From the NCBI RefSeq assembly GCF_003797775.2, contig NZ_CP060725.1:4458001-4522000 (forward strand): DNA of 64,000 nt, given 5' to 3'. A program made the translations under genes and the position numbers. The notes beneath the pieces were generated by a model that worked only from the letters and a program-made list of their open reading frames with translations, was not told where the DNA came from and did no database searches. This DNA comes from Sphingopyxis sp. OPL5. Its GTDB lineage: Bacteria; Pseudomonadota; Alphaproteobacteria; Sphingomonadales; Sphingomonadaceae. This document shows positions 16,241 to 24,071 of this stretch, one piece after another; the stretch's first letter is position 1, and the number at the start of each line of letters is the position of its first letter.

Positions 16241-16636
16241 TCAGAACAGCTCGCCTTGCCGGTATTCGGTAGGTTCCTCGCCCTTGCGACCCTGCCAGAC
16301 GACGCGGCCGTTCTCGTAGATCGTGACGAACGCCTGGCCGTAGCGGGACTCGTAGACCGGTTCTGGCTTCGCCTCGAAATTGTAGCAGCGGCTCCGGCCC
16401 TTCGTGCCAGCGAACGCGATCGGGCCGCCGGGCCGGAGCATCACCCGGTCGCAGGCGCCGGACGGCTCAGCGACACGACGACGGATGACACCCATTTGGT
16501 AGGCGCGATAATCGCTTTCCTCGCGCTCGCTCGGCGCCCGCCAGTGGCGGCATCGTGCGCAGCAAGCGGCATCGGGAAGGCGCGGCGGATCGGTGTCGAG
16601 CGGCGGCCCGCCATTGTGGCCGAGCGGCTTGCGCAT
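16241..16636 (-). CDS. Conserved ICE protein with HNGGPPLD start and cysteine pairs
   Basis: A 131-residue protein beginning MRKPLGHNGGPPLDTDP, an N-terminal signature frequent in small alphaproteobacterial ICE and phage proteins. CCARCRHW, then a single Cys in GACDRVML and RCYNFEA, suggest a four-cysteine zinc site. The C-terminal YGQAFVTIYENGRVVWQGRK looks like a small beta unit. The function is unknown. It lies about 66 bp downstream of a DUF736 gene in the same orientation and may share its transcript. Confidence 0.7.
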   Translation of the reverse strand: MRKPLGHNGGPPLDTDPPRLPDAACCARCRHWRAPSEREESDYRAYQMGVIRRRVAEPSGACDRVMLRPGGPIAFAGTKGRSRCYNFEAKPEPVYESRYGQAFVTIYENGRVVWQGRKGEEPTEYRQGELF

Positions 16637-16702
16637 GGCGTCGGTCCCTTCTGCGGAAGGCTGGAGAGGGAGCGCCCCGCCGAACGGCGGGGCGCGGCAA
16701 GG

Positions 16703-17005
16703 TCAGTCGGAGACCAACTCGTAGGTGCCGGGGGTCTTCTCGGACTCGAACATCCGAAGATAGACGGGCGTGCCGCCGAGGAGGGTCAGCTTGAACGAGA
16801 CGTAAGGACGCTTCTCCTTGCTGGTCTTCGCCCAGGCGGCGCCGTAGTCGATCCGGTCGTCGTCGGCCGGATGGATGCGGAAGTCGGGGGCCTTGTCGTT
16901 GTCCTTGCCCTCGACCTGGCGAAGCTCGACCTGCTCGCGCGTGCCGAAGGCACGGATTTCGCCGGTGTAGCCGCGATCGGTGGCGGTGAAGATGCCGCGG
17001 ATCAT
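16703..17005 (-). CDS. DUF736-family protein (copy 3)
   Basis: A 100-residue DUF736 protein (MIRGIFTATDRGYTGEIRAF, KAPDFRIHPADDDRIDYGAAW, SFKLTLLGGTPVYLRMFE). It is the more typical member of the family, of plain length, unlike the two shorter-conserved copies by traF. It lies apart from the transfer operon and has its own long leader (17006-17671). Function is unknown. Confidence 0.88.
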   Translation of the reverse strand: MIRGIFTATDRGYTGEIRAFGTREQVELRQVEGKDNDKAPDFRIHPADDDRIDYGAAWAKTSKEKRPYVSFKLTLLGGTPVYLRMFESEKTPGTYELVSD

Positions 17006-17671
17006 GTCGTCAGTCCTTTCTTGCCTCGGACCGCGCCCACCGCGGCCTCGATGGCTGTCGACCGGCCGGGGGACGACTGACCTGCACCCGAAGGGCGAAA
17101 CGAAGTGGCAGGCGGCGGCGGACGGCTTTTTTGCTTCGCGCTGCAAAGCCGGCATCGCCGGCGGCGGAAAAAAGCCGTTCGACGCCGTTGCGGGAAGGCA
17201 GGCGGCCTTCGGCCAGACAAGCCTTTGGAGAGGCCGTGTGGCAGCGCCGCCCGGCAAGATCTCGGGACTGGCAGAAGGTCGATGGTAATCGCGCGCCGCT
17301 ACCGATTGCTATGGTCCCGGTGATCCTGCCTTGCCGGGTGAACGTGGCGAGCGAAGCGGGGTGCAGGGGATGACATGAAGCTCGGCCCTGCGCTTGCCTC
17401 TGCCTGACGGCGACGGGCGGCGGCGGCGCCGAGAAAGACCAAAGATGCGTCTGGAGTCTCGCTCGGGGTTCCCGACTATTCGCCCGCCGATCTCAATCCG
17501 TCTCGATCGGGCGGACTCCGGCTTACCGCGTCCGGTTCTTCCCCCGCCAGGCCCTGCGGAAGCCAGCGGGTGCGCCCGTTCCCGTCAACGGCCGGACGCA
17601 ATGCCCTTGCGTCATGTTCACATTATGTTCCACATCACCGCGTTCCGATTTGGCAGTGTGAAGGACGGCGT
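17006..17671. other. Non-coding stretch with a large hairpin
   Basis: No convincing gene is seen in these 666 bp between divergent genes. ACGGCTTTTTT (17122-17132) pairs with AAAAAAGCCGT (17168-17178), enclosing a second stem GCCGGC/GCCGGC (about 17148-17162). The A/T blocks stand out in high-GC DNA. On either strand the fold ends in a run of T, so it may be a bidirectional terminator or a small RNA. The last 60 bp before 17672 should hold the promoter of the following gene, but I see no clear consensus. Confidence 0.4.
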
Positions 17672-18004
17672 ATGAGCGTGATGATCCGCAGCGATGACCG
17701 CGCGAGACTGAAGGTGACGGGCGACATCGAAGCGGACCTGGCGGTGCCGACAGGCGGCACCGGCCGATGCTGGCTCAGCTTCTCCGATGGCACGCTGGTC
17801 GAGGCGGCCTATGGCAAGGATGACGATTGCCGCTTCGCGGTGAGCGAGGAAGGCGCTGGGATCGCACGGATTCAGCGCGACGGCGCAGCCGATGTTTTGC
17901 GCCTCGACTGGCGGGTGGAATGGGTGACGGTCGCGGCGGCCGGCAATGCCGTGCGCGCCGGGCGTGGTGAACCCATGCCGGTGCTGCCCGGTCTGTTCGG
18001 CTGA
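17672..18004 (+). CDS. Conserved hypothetical ICE protein
   Basis: A 110-residue protein (MSVMIRSDDRARLKVTGDIE, LAVPTGGTGRCWLSFSDGTL, LRLDWRVEWVTV). It looks like a small all-beta protein with no signal peptide. The run of strands ending in RVEWVTV resembles genes seen in other alphaproteobacterial accessory regions, but I cannot name a family. It is convergent with the SRPBCC gene, 2 bp apart. Confidence 0.6.
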   Translation: MSVMIRSDDRARLKVTGDIEADLAVPTGGTGRCWLSFSDGTLVEAAYGKDDDCRFAVSEEGAGIARIQRDGAADVLRLDWRVEWVTVAAAGNAVRAGRGEPMPVLPGLFG

Positions 18005-18006
18005 GG

Positions 18007-18486
18007 CTATTCGATGAAGGCCGCGAGATTGCGCAACGTGGACGCCATCCCCGCCTGATGATCCTCGGCGCCGATGCCCGGCGGCACATTCTCGCAGGCG
18101 ATGGTGACGCGGGTGCCGTCGGCAACGGGCGTCAGCGTCGTCGTCACGCGCATTGTCCCTGCGAACGCCGGATCGTCCGAGACGAACATGACATCCTCCA
18201 CGATCCGATCATAGGGGAGCAGCTCGACGAAACGGCCGGTGAACCAATCCTCGCGCGCCGAGGACTTGCCGACCACATCCGGCGCGGGATCTTCGTAGAT
18301 GAAGGCCATGCGATAGCCGCCGCCGGTGCGCGGGTCGAACGACTCGATGCGCGCGTGCATTCCCTTGGGGGGCCGCCAGGAGGCCACCGATTCGGCGTCG
18401 GTCATGGCCCGGAAGATGGCGCGCTGCGCGGCCAGGATGGTGCGGGAAGCCGTGTCGATTCGTAGGTTATCCGGTGCTGTCGCCAT
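18007..18486 (-). CDS. SRPBCC-family (Aha1-like) lipid/hydrophobe-binding protein
   Basis: A 159-residue START/SRPBCC-fold protein: ASRTILAAQRAIFRAMTDAE, SWRPPKGMHARIESFDPRTG, GGYRMAFIY, RFVELLPYDRIVE and TTTLTPVADGTRVTIACENV match the Aha1-like subgroup. Such proteins bind hydrophobic ligands or modify stress responses, and many are found with ArsR regulators, though none is here. The start ATG at 18486 begins the conserved part. It is probably cargo of the element. The ligand is unknown. Confidence 0.85.
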   Translation of the reverse strand: MATAPDNLRIDTASRTILAAQRAIFRAMTDAESVASWRPPKGMHARIESFDPRTGGGYRMAFIYEDPAPDVVGKSSAREDWFTGRFVELLPYDRIVEDVMFVSDDPAFAGTMRVTTTLTPVADGTRVTIACENVPPGIGAEDHQAGMASTLRNLAAFIE

Positions 18487-18579
18487 GCGCGGGCAATACT
18501 GTTGGCACGATCGCACGCCAACAAGGACGGCGAGCCGGGCCGTGGCCCGGCGAGCGCGATTTTTCCCTCCACGACAAAT

Positions 18580-18661
18580 CGGCCGCGCCCCTGCAGGGGC
18601 GCGGCCGCGACGGATCGAGTCAGCAAAACGAAAGGCCGGGACCGCTTACGCGGCCCCGGCC
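18580..18661 (-). terminator. Two strong hairpins after parB
   Basis: GGCCGGGACCGC-TTAC-GCGGCCCCGGCC (18634-18661) starts 7 bp past the parB stop. On the minus strand it is followed by TTTCGTTTT, a rho-independent terminator layout. A second element, a perfect 28-bp palindrome at 18580-18607 (CGGCCGCGCCCCTG and its complement), lies beyond it, between parB and the SRPBCC gene. Confidence 0.65.
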
Positions 18662-18667
18662 CGCCCC

Positions 18668-20791
18668 CTATTCGGCGGCGACCGCATAGTGCGGCTGATC
18701 CTCGTCCTCCGGCTCCGGTTCGCTCGGGTCCGCCTCGGCCTCGGTCGGCTGCGCCATCGCGTCCTCGCCGTCCTGCGCTTCGGTATGGGGGGCCTCCGCT
18801 TCCGCCGGCTGCTCGTCCGCTGCGACGTTCTCCGTCTCCACCGTCTCGGATTCGGCCTCGGTGGTGCGCAACAGGGCCGGAAGCCAGCCGGTCCCGGCGA
18901 CAAGCCGCTCCGCCGCGTCGGCCATGTCCGCCTTCTTCATCGGAACGATGCGCTCGGCGGCTTCGGGAGAGACAGCCTCGCTCACCGCCTGCGCGATATG
19001 AGCCTTGGTCACGCGCCCGAAATAGCTGCGGGCGGTCGCGGTCCACTTCGCGGTCATGTCGAGGTCCACCGCCTCGGCCAGTCCTTCCGCCGCCTCGATG
19101 CGGCTGGCGAAACGCTCCCACGGCACCTTCACCGCATTGACGGTGAGCGACACGCAATGCGCCAGCAACGCGGTCCGGCTGTCGCCGTCCAGCGCGACGA
19201 GGAACGGCCATAGGTCCGCCGTCTCGTCGGGAAGCTGCGCGCCCCATTGGTCATGCCGCGCCGCCAGCGCCTCGCCCGCCTTGGTGTCACCGATGCCCTC
19301 GGCGTGGGTGGCGAGGTCTTCGCTCTTGGCGGTAATCGTGAGGCAGGACTTGCCGAACCCATGATAGAACAGGTCCAGCACCAGCGCATGGGTCAGAGCG
19401 ACCATCGCCATGTCGTGCTGCTCGCCCAAGGCCAGCCGAAGCCCAAGCGTCCGGTGGGCCGTGAGGTCACGAATGAGGCTGTCGGAAATGGGCTTGCCCG
19501 CGTCGGCCTCGTCCACCTCTTCGTCCGCGTCCTCGTCGTCCTCCACGGCTTCGCCGCCCTCCGCGTCGGTGCCGTCGCCTTCGTCCTCCGGCTCCGCCTC
19601 GGGCTGCGGCTCGTCCTCGGCCCGGACGTGGCCGCGCTCGATCTTTACCTCGCCATTGGAGCCGAGCGAAACGAACACGCCGCCACGCTCGACCACGGCG
19701 GGATCGTAGCCCGAACGCTTGGCGCTGATCGCGTCGATCTCGTCGCTCAACGCCTCCGCCTTCGCCGCCACGTCCTCGGGCATGTCCTCATAGGAGTCGT
19801 AGCCTTCGATCAGGGCGTCATGCGCCTCCGCCGCTTGCGCCAGCCGTGCCTCGTCCTCGTCGGACAGGGCGACATGCTGCGGATAGGTGCGCCGCATCCC
19901 ATGACCATGCGGATAGTCGATGCTCGCCTCGGCCCACTTCCAGCCTTCGGCCAGAACGTCCCCGGCGATCTCGCGCAACCGCTCCACGACAAGCGTATCG
20001 AGCAAGCCCGCATCCTCGAAGAACCCGCCGTCATCCTCGGTGAACAGGTCGCGGATGACGTTGCCGCCCGCCTCGACATAGGCATCCGCGCCGATGAACA
20101 CGGCCCGCCGATCGCTCGCGGGCACGTTGCTCGCCGTGAGGTCGCGCCGGATGATCCACGGCTCCTTGTTCCAAGACAGGTTCTCGAAAACCTGCTCCTG
20201 CCGGGCATGGTCGTCGGTGATGGCGAACGCCGCCAACTGGTCGAGCGTCAACCCATCCTCCCGATAGACGTCCATCAGTTTCGGGCTGACCGAGCCCAGC
20301 CGGAGCCGCCGCTTGACGATCTCTGGCGACACGCCGAACCGCGCGCCGATTTCCTCCGCGCCCCATCCCTTGTCGCGGGAAAGCTCATGGAACCGCTCGA
20401 ACTGGTCGGCGGGGTGCATCGCCGTGCGCGTAACATTTTCGTCCAGCGACACCTCGGCCGGATCGTTCGCCGTATCGAGCCAGCAGCGCACAGGCTCGGA
20501 CTTCTTGATCTGCTTGCGCTTGGCGCGCAGCAGCATCGCCAGCCTGCGGCCTTCGCCAGCGGTGACGAAATAGCAGCCGGTCGGCATCCCGTCCGCCTTC
20601 ACCTCGGGTTCCACGACAAGGTTCTGGATCATTCCCTTGTGTTGGATCGACGCGGCCAGCGCCTCGATGGCGGCTTCCCCATGCGGCACCTTGCGGGCGT
20701 TGCGCGGGGACTTCTTCAGCTTGTTCAGCGGAACGAAGATTTCGACGCCGGACACGGGCTCGGCGGCAACGGTTTCGGTAACAGCGTTCAT
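18668..20791 (-). CDS. ParB-like DNA-binding protein of the element
   Basis: A 707-residue protein. Residues 15-110 are a ParB N-terminal (CTPase/Srx-fold) domain: FVPLNKLKKSPRNARKVPHG, IEALAASIQHKGMIQNLVVE and FVTAGEGRRLAMLLRAKRKQ. A helix-turn-helix follows (WGAEEIGARFGVSPEIVKRR). The rest is a long C-terminal region with acidic low-complexity linkers near residues 430-490 and at the end. Large ParB proteins of this kind are normal in ICEs, where they take part in maintenance or regulation. No parA partner is seen in the window. The start at 20791 (MNAVTETVAAEPVSG) begins the conserved part. Confidence 0.88.
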   Translation of the reverse strand: MNAVTETVAAEPVSGVEIFVPLNKLKKSPRNARKVPHGEAAIEALAASIQHKGMIQNLVVEPEVKADGMPTGCYFVTAGEGRRLAMLLRAKRKQIKKSEPVRCWLDTANDPAEVSLDENVTRTAMHPADQFERFHELSRDKGWGAEEIGARFGVSPEIVKRRLRLGSVSPKLMDVYREDGLTLDQLAAFAITDDHARQEQVFENLSWNKEPWIIRRDLTASNVPASDRRAVFIGADAYVEAGGNVIRDLFTEDDGGFFEDAGLLDTLVVERLREIAGDVLAEGWKWAEASIDYPHGHGMRRTYPQHVALSDEDEARLAQAAEAHDALIEGYDSYEDMPEDVAAKAEALSDEIDAISAKRSGYDPAVVERGGVFVSLGSNGEVKIERGHVRAEDEPQPEAEPEDEGDGTDAEGGEAVEDDEDADEEVDEADAGKPISDSLIRDLTAHRTLGLRLALGEQHDMAMVALTHALVLDLFYHGFGKSCLTITAKSEDLATHAEGIGDTKAGEALAARHDQWGAQLPDETADLWPFLVALDGDSRTALLAHCVSLTVNAVKVPWERFASRIEAAEGLAEAVDLDMTAKWTATARSYFGRVTKAHIAQAVSEAVSPEAAERIVPMKKADMADAAERLVAGTGWLPALLRTTEAESETVETENVAADEQPAEAEAPHTEAQDGEDAMAQPTEAEADPSEPEPEDEDQPHYAVAAE

Positions 20792-21271
20792 TGTCCTTAC
20801 TCCTTCAAAGCACACGCACCCGGAGCGGGGTGGGCGGCGAAAGAGCGACCGGAAGGCCCGCCGGCGGAGCCGGGCAGCACCCGCAGGGCCGGAACGAAGA
20901 GGAGGTAAGCGCGGCACGCGCGTTGCGGCCCGGCGCGGCGGGCCTAGAGGGAAGCGACGCCCACACCGCGGGAGGGGAGCGTAGCGACCAGCCAGCCAAA
21001 GCGATCGGGCCGGCGCACGCCCTGGCCTGATCTCCGTTGAAACGAGGAAGCGCAAATCCGCCTCGGCGGATTTACGGATCGGCGTGCAACGCCGCCCCGC
21101 CATGCTGATCGTCACCGGCATCGGACGAAACCCGTCAGGGGTTCGGTCGGAGCGAAGCGGAGATAGAGCAGCGGTCCCGAAGGGAGGCGCCAACCTACCT
21201 GCTCGATCTGTTCTCCTCTTTGCTTTACGCCCGTTTCGGCGACAGCCTATCCTTGTGCTAGCGTCCGCGCT
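20792..21271. other. Non-coding upstream region of parB
   Basis: No gene is supported in these 480 bp. A perfect stem-loop AAATCCGCC-TC-GGCGGATTT lies at 21054-21073. The parB promoter should lie here, but I see no clear -35/-10 pair. At 21246-21260 is CCTATCCTTGTGCTA, which recurs with one change at 22678-22692, on the other side of the IS. The IS may therefore have landed in the control region of parB or of a lost gene. Confidence 0.4.
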
Positions 21272-22664
21272 CGTGGTGTAATTTCCCGGTGTAGCTGACG
21301 GTGTTGCCGGGGTGGGGCCGAGGCCCCACCCCGGCGACGGCGTTGTGGTGGTCACCGGGCTCATCGGTAAGGTGGAGTTGTCCGACTTCACCCCCAACCG
21401 AGGAGTTGATCCCGATGACCGATGACAGACTACCCCTTGCCGAGCTGATGGCGAAGAGCGGAGACGGCGACTTTCTGCGCACCGTGGCCGAGAGCGTGTT
21501 GCAGATCATCATGGAGGCCGATGTGGATGGCTTGATCGGTGCCGGCCGGCACGAACGATCCGGCGAGCGCAGCACCTGGCGAAACGGCTATCGCGACCGC
21601 GCCCTCGATACCCGGCTCGGGACGCTCAACCTGAAGATCCCGAAGCTGCGGACCGGGGCCTATTTCCCGGGCTTCCTCGAGCCGCGCAAGACCGCCGAGA
21701 AGGCGCTGGTGTCGGTGATCCAGGAGGCGTGGATCGCCGGCGTCAGCACGCGTCGCGTCGACGAACTGGTCCAGGCGATGGGGATGTCGGGCATCTCCAA
21801 GTCGAGCGTGTCGAAGCTGTGCAAGGACATCGACGAGCGGGTGAACGCCTTCCTGAAGCGCCCGCTCATCGGCGAGTGGCCCTATCTCTGGCTCGATGCC
21901 ACCTATCTCAAGGTCCGCGAGGGCGGTCGCATCGTCAGCGTCGCAGCCATAATAGCCGTTGCCGTCAACACTGAGGGCAAGCGAGAGATCATCGGCCTGC
22001 ATATCGGCCCGAGCGAGGCCGAACCTTTCTGGTCGACTTTCCTGCGCGACCTCGTCCGGCGCGGCCTCAAAGGCGTGAAGCTGGTGATCTCCGACGCCCA
22101 CGAGGGCCTGAAGGCCGCCATTACCCGCGTAGTCGGCGCCACCTGGCAGCGCTGCCGCGTCCACTTCATGCGCAACGCGCTGGCGCACGTGCCGAAAGGC
22201 CAGAACACTGTCGTTGCCGCCGCGATCCGGCAGGTCTTCCTACAGCCCGATCATGCCGCCGCTATTCAGACCTGGCGTCACGTCGCCGACCAGCTCCGCG
22301 CCCGATGGCCCAAGCTCGGTGCCTGCATGGACGCCGCCGAGCAGGACGTGCTCGCATACATGACCTTCCCCGAGCAGCACCGGGTGAAGCTGCACAGCAC
22401 CAACCCACTCGAACGGCTCAACAAAGAGGTTAAGCGCCGCGCCGACGTCGTCGGCATCTTCCCCAACGAGGACAGTATCACCCGCCTCATCGGCGCCGTG
22501 CTTCTCGAGCAGAACGACGAATATCAGCTTCAGTGTCGCTACATGCAGCTCGAAGGCATGAGCGCACTCGCCACACCCCAGATCGAGGAGGTCGCACCGC
22601 TACAGATTACACCCAAAGCCGCCTGATCGATGCGGCCCGGGACCACACCCGAAATTACACCACG
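21272..22664 (+). mobile_element. IS256-family insertion sequence
   Basis: A 1,393-bp element bounded by inverted repeats CGTGGTGTAATTTC (21272-21285) and GAAATTACACCACG (22651-22664). It contains one intact transposase gene. No 8-9 bp target duplication is visible directly at these ends (left flank GCGTCCGCGCT, right flank TTGACGGACGT). A 15-bp near-repeat (CCTATCCTTGTGCTA / CCTATCCTTGTCCTA) lies about 12-14 bp outside each end in direct orientation. The true ends could be slightly outside those given. Confidence 0.8.
21415..22626 (+). CDS. IS256-family transposase
   Basis: A 403-residue DDE transposase of the Mutator/IS256 group, complete. The catalytic triad is visible: Asp in WLDATYLKVREGG, Asp in LVISDAHEGLKAAI, and Glu in STNPLERLNKEVKRR. 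The family also shows HERSGERSTWRNGYRDR near the start and CRVHFMRNALAHVPK in the middle. The ATG at 21415 has GAGGAG nearby. It catalyses cut-and-copy movement of the IS and is intact, so the IS may still be active. Confidence 0.95.
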   Translation: MTDDRLPLAELMAKSGDGDFLRTVAESVLQIIMEADVDGLIGAGRHERSGERSTWRNGYRDRALDTRLGTLNLKIPKLRTGAYFPGFLEPRKTAEKALVSVIQEAWIAGVSTRRVDELVQAMGMSGISKSSVSKLCKDIDERVNAFLKRPLIGEWPYLWLDATYLKVREGGRIVSVAAIIAVAVNTEGKREIIGLHIGPSEAEPFWSTFLRDLVRRGLKGVKLVISDAHEGLKAAITRVVGATWQRCRVHFMRNALAHVPKGQNTVVAAAIRQVFLQPDHAAAIQTWRHVADQLRARWPKLGACMDAAEQDVLAYMTFPEQHRVKLHSTNPLERLNKEVKRRADVVGIFPNEDSITRLIGAVLLEQNDEYQLQCRYMQLEGMSALATPQIEEVAPLQITPKAA

Positions 22665-22747
22665 TTGACGGACGTGACCTATCCTTGTCCTATCGATGGG
22701 TCAGCATGGGTTCGCGACATCCCCACATCAGAATGGACGAGAGCCTC

Positions 22748-22785
22748 CCGCCGTCTGCACTTATCTGCCGCCGCCTCTACTACGC
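22748..22785 (+). repeat. 38-bp repeat, copy B
   Basis: Matches 1600-1637 (opposite strand) at 37 of 38 bases, differing only at the seventh base. It lies between the IS right end and the 22912 gene. It is followed by CCCAGCTACGCC, echoing the TACTACGC doublet at 9783-9803. The two copies are 21 kb apart and in opposite orientation. Confidence 0.8.
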
Positions 22786-22911
22786 CCAGCTACGCCAATT
22801 CCGCATTGTGCCGTCATACGCCGAAGCGCACCGCCGGCACCACGCTGCCAAGAGCGCTGTCACTAGGGCGATTTCTCTGGATTCCATCGGCACGCGCGGC
22901 AGCTTGGGTGC

Positions 22912-23157
22912 ATGGCCCTCTCCCGCAAACGTCGCCTCCGCGCGCCCCGCCGCTGGTCGGATGGTCTCGATGACCTGCACGACTATTATCAACCCGCGTC
23001 CGGCGGCCGATCGGGCTCCCGGCCGCCCGAGAAGGACAGCCCGATCGTCGTTACCGACAACTGGCCGGAGCGCGTCCCCATCGGCGACATGGAGCTGCGT
23101 GTGATCGAAGGCCATCTCCGCAAGGAATTGGACGCGCTGTTCGGGCCGCTCCCCTGA
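22912..23157 (+). CDS. Small conserved accessory protein, unknown
   Basis: An 81-residue protein (MALSRKRRLRAPRRWSDGLD, then PIVVTDNWPERVPIGDMELR and VIEGHLRKELDALFGPLP). A basic N-terminus is joined to an acidic helical C-terminus. I recall similar short proteins in alphaproteobacterial ICEs, without assigned function. It lies 85 bp upstream of the toxin-antitoxin pair on the same strand and may be co-transcribed. Confidence 0.6.
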   Translation: MALSRKRRLRAPRRWSDGLDDLHDYYQPASGGRSGSRPPEKDSPIVVTDNWPERVPIGDMELRVIEGHLRKELDALFGPLP

Positions 23158-23242
23158 TCCGGTGGTGGTTTGCTCAGGGGTTGATTTGTTAGTCAGAATG
23201 ACGCACATTGAAGCGGTGATGGATCGTTCAGGAGTTGCTCCC

Positions 23243-23548
23243 ATGCCGCGCAAATTGCCCGTAGCGGAATCCCCCCGAGGAAACCGGGTCGAGCGCCTCG
23301 GTTTCCGCATTGATGAGGAAACCAAGGATTTGATTGAACGGGCCGCTCATCTCAGCCGTCGCAAGGTCAGCGATTTCTGCGTGACCGCGCTAGCGGATAC
23401 GGCCCGGCGGATGATCGCCGACCATGAAACGCTGGTGCTGTCGGACCGCGATCGGACGGCGTTCTTCGATGCGCTCGTCAATCCGCCCGAACCGAGCGAG
23501 CGCCTGATCCGCGCGCTGGACGAGCACAAGCGCCGGGTCGCATCGTAA
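23243..23548 (+). CDS. DUF1778 ribbon-helix-helix antitoxin (TacA-like)
   Basis: A 101-residue protein with NRVERLGFRIDEETKDLIER, then AAHLSRRKVSDFCVTALADT, the DUF1778 ribbon-helix-helix of TacA-type antitoxins. The C-terminal part (FFDALVNPPEPSERLIRALD) is the usual toxin-binding tail. The antitoxin neutralises the partner acetyltransferase and represses the operon. The ATG at 23243 has AGGAG 7 bp before it, preferred over in-frame codons upstream. One base separates its stop from the toxin start. A possible promoter is TTGATT (23181) with CACATT 17 bp on. Confidence 0.9.
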   Translation: MPRKLPVAESPRGNRVERLGFRIDEETKDLIERAAHLSRRKVSDFCVTALADTARRMIADHETLVLSDRDRTAFFDALVNPPEPSERLIRALDEHKRRVAS

Positions 23549-23549
23549 T

Positions 23550-24071
23550 ATGGCCCAGCCGCAGGGAGACTTGCTGATCGAGCCGTTGGGATCGCACCAC
23601 GACCGGAAAGGGTTTTCGTGCGGCGTCGATAGTCTCGATCGCTATCTCCGGACGCAGGCCGGACAGGATATTCGTCGCAAGGCGGCCGGCGTGTTCGTTC
23701 TCGCCGAACGAACAGATCCCGGGGTGGTCCTCGGCTATTACACGCTGAGTTCGACCGGGCTCGCGCAGGGCGACGTGCCGGCGGCGGCGCGGCGGCACGT
23801 TCCGCGTTACCCGCTCGTCGCCGCGACGTTGATCGGCCAGCTTGCGGTTTCCCAGACGCGGCAAGGTGAAAGGCTCGGCGCGGTGCTGGTCGCCGATGCC
23901 GTTCGCCGTGCGTGGCTCACCGCATCCTCGGTCGGATCGTCGATGCTTGTCGTGGACGCGATCAACGAACGCGCAGCCGCCTTCTACGAAGGCAACGGCT
24001 TCGTGCGCCTGCCCGATTCCCAACGCCTCGTGCTGCCGATGCACGTCATCCAACGATTGGTCGAACCATGA
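23550..24071 (+). CDS. GNAT-family toxin (TacT-like acetyltransferase)
   Basis: A 173-residue GCN5-type acetyltransferase of the toxin group. EPLGSHHDRKGFSCGVDSLD, RYLRTQAGQDIRRKAAGVFV and VVLGYYTLSSTGL match the toxin family's N-terminal signature, and AAAFYEGNGFVRLPDSQRLV is the C-terminal acetyl-CoA fold. Family members acetylate aminoacyl-tRNA and stop translation. The pair with the DUF1778 antitoxin is a complete toxin-antitoxin module. Its TGA overlaps the recombinase start (ATGATGA), which is unusual. Confidence 0.9.
   Translation: MAQPQGDLLIEPLGSHHDRKGFSCGVDSLDRYLRTQAGQDIRRKAAGVFVLAERTDPGVVLGYYTLSSTGLAQGDVPAAARRHVPRYPLVAATLIGQLAVSQTRQGERLGAVLVADAVRRAWLTASSVGSSMLVVDAINERAAAFYEGNGFVRLPDSQRLVLPMHVIQRLVEP

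Noticed and set aside
19247..20908. Plus-strand frame of 553 codons across parB
   Set aside because: Antisense shadow of the ParB-like gene; no recognisable protein features.
22533..22973. Open frame over the IS right end and 38-bp repeat
   Set aside because: It overlaps the end of the transposase gene in another frame and has no protein-like features.
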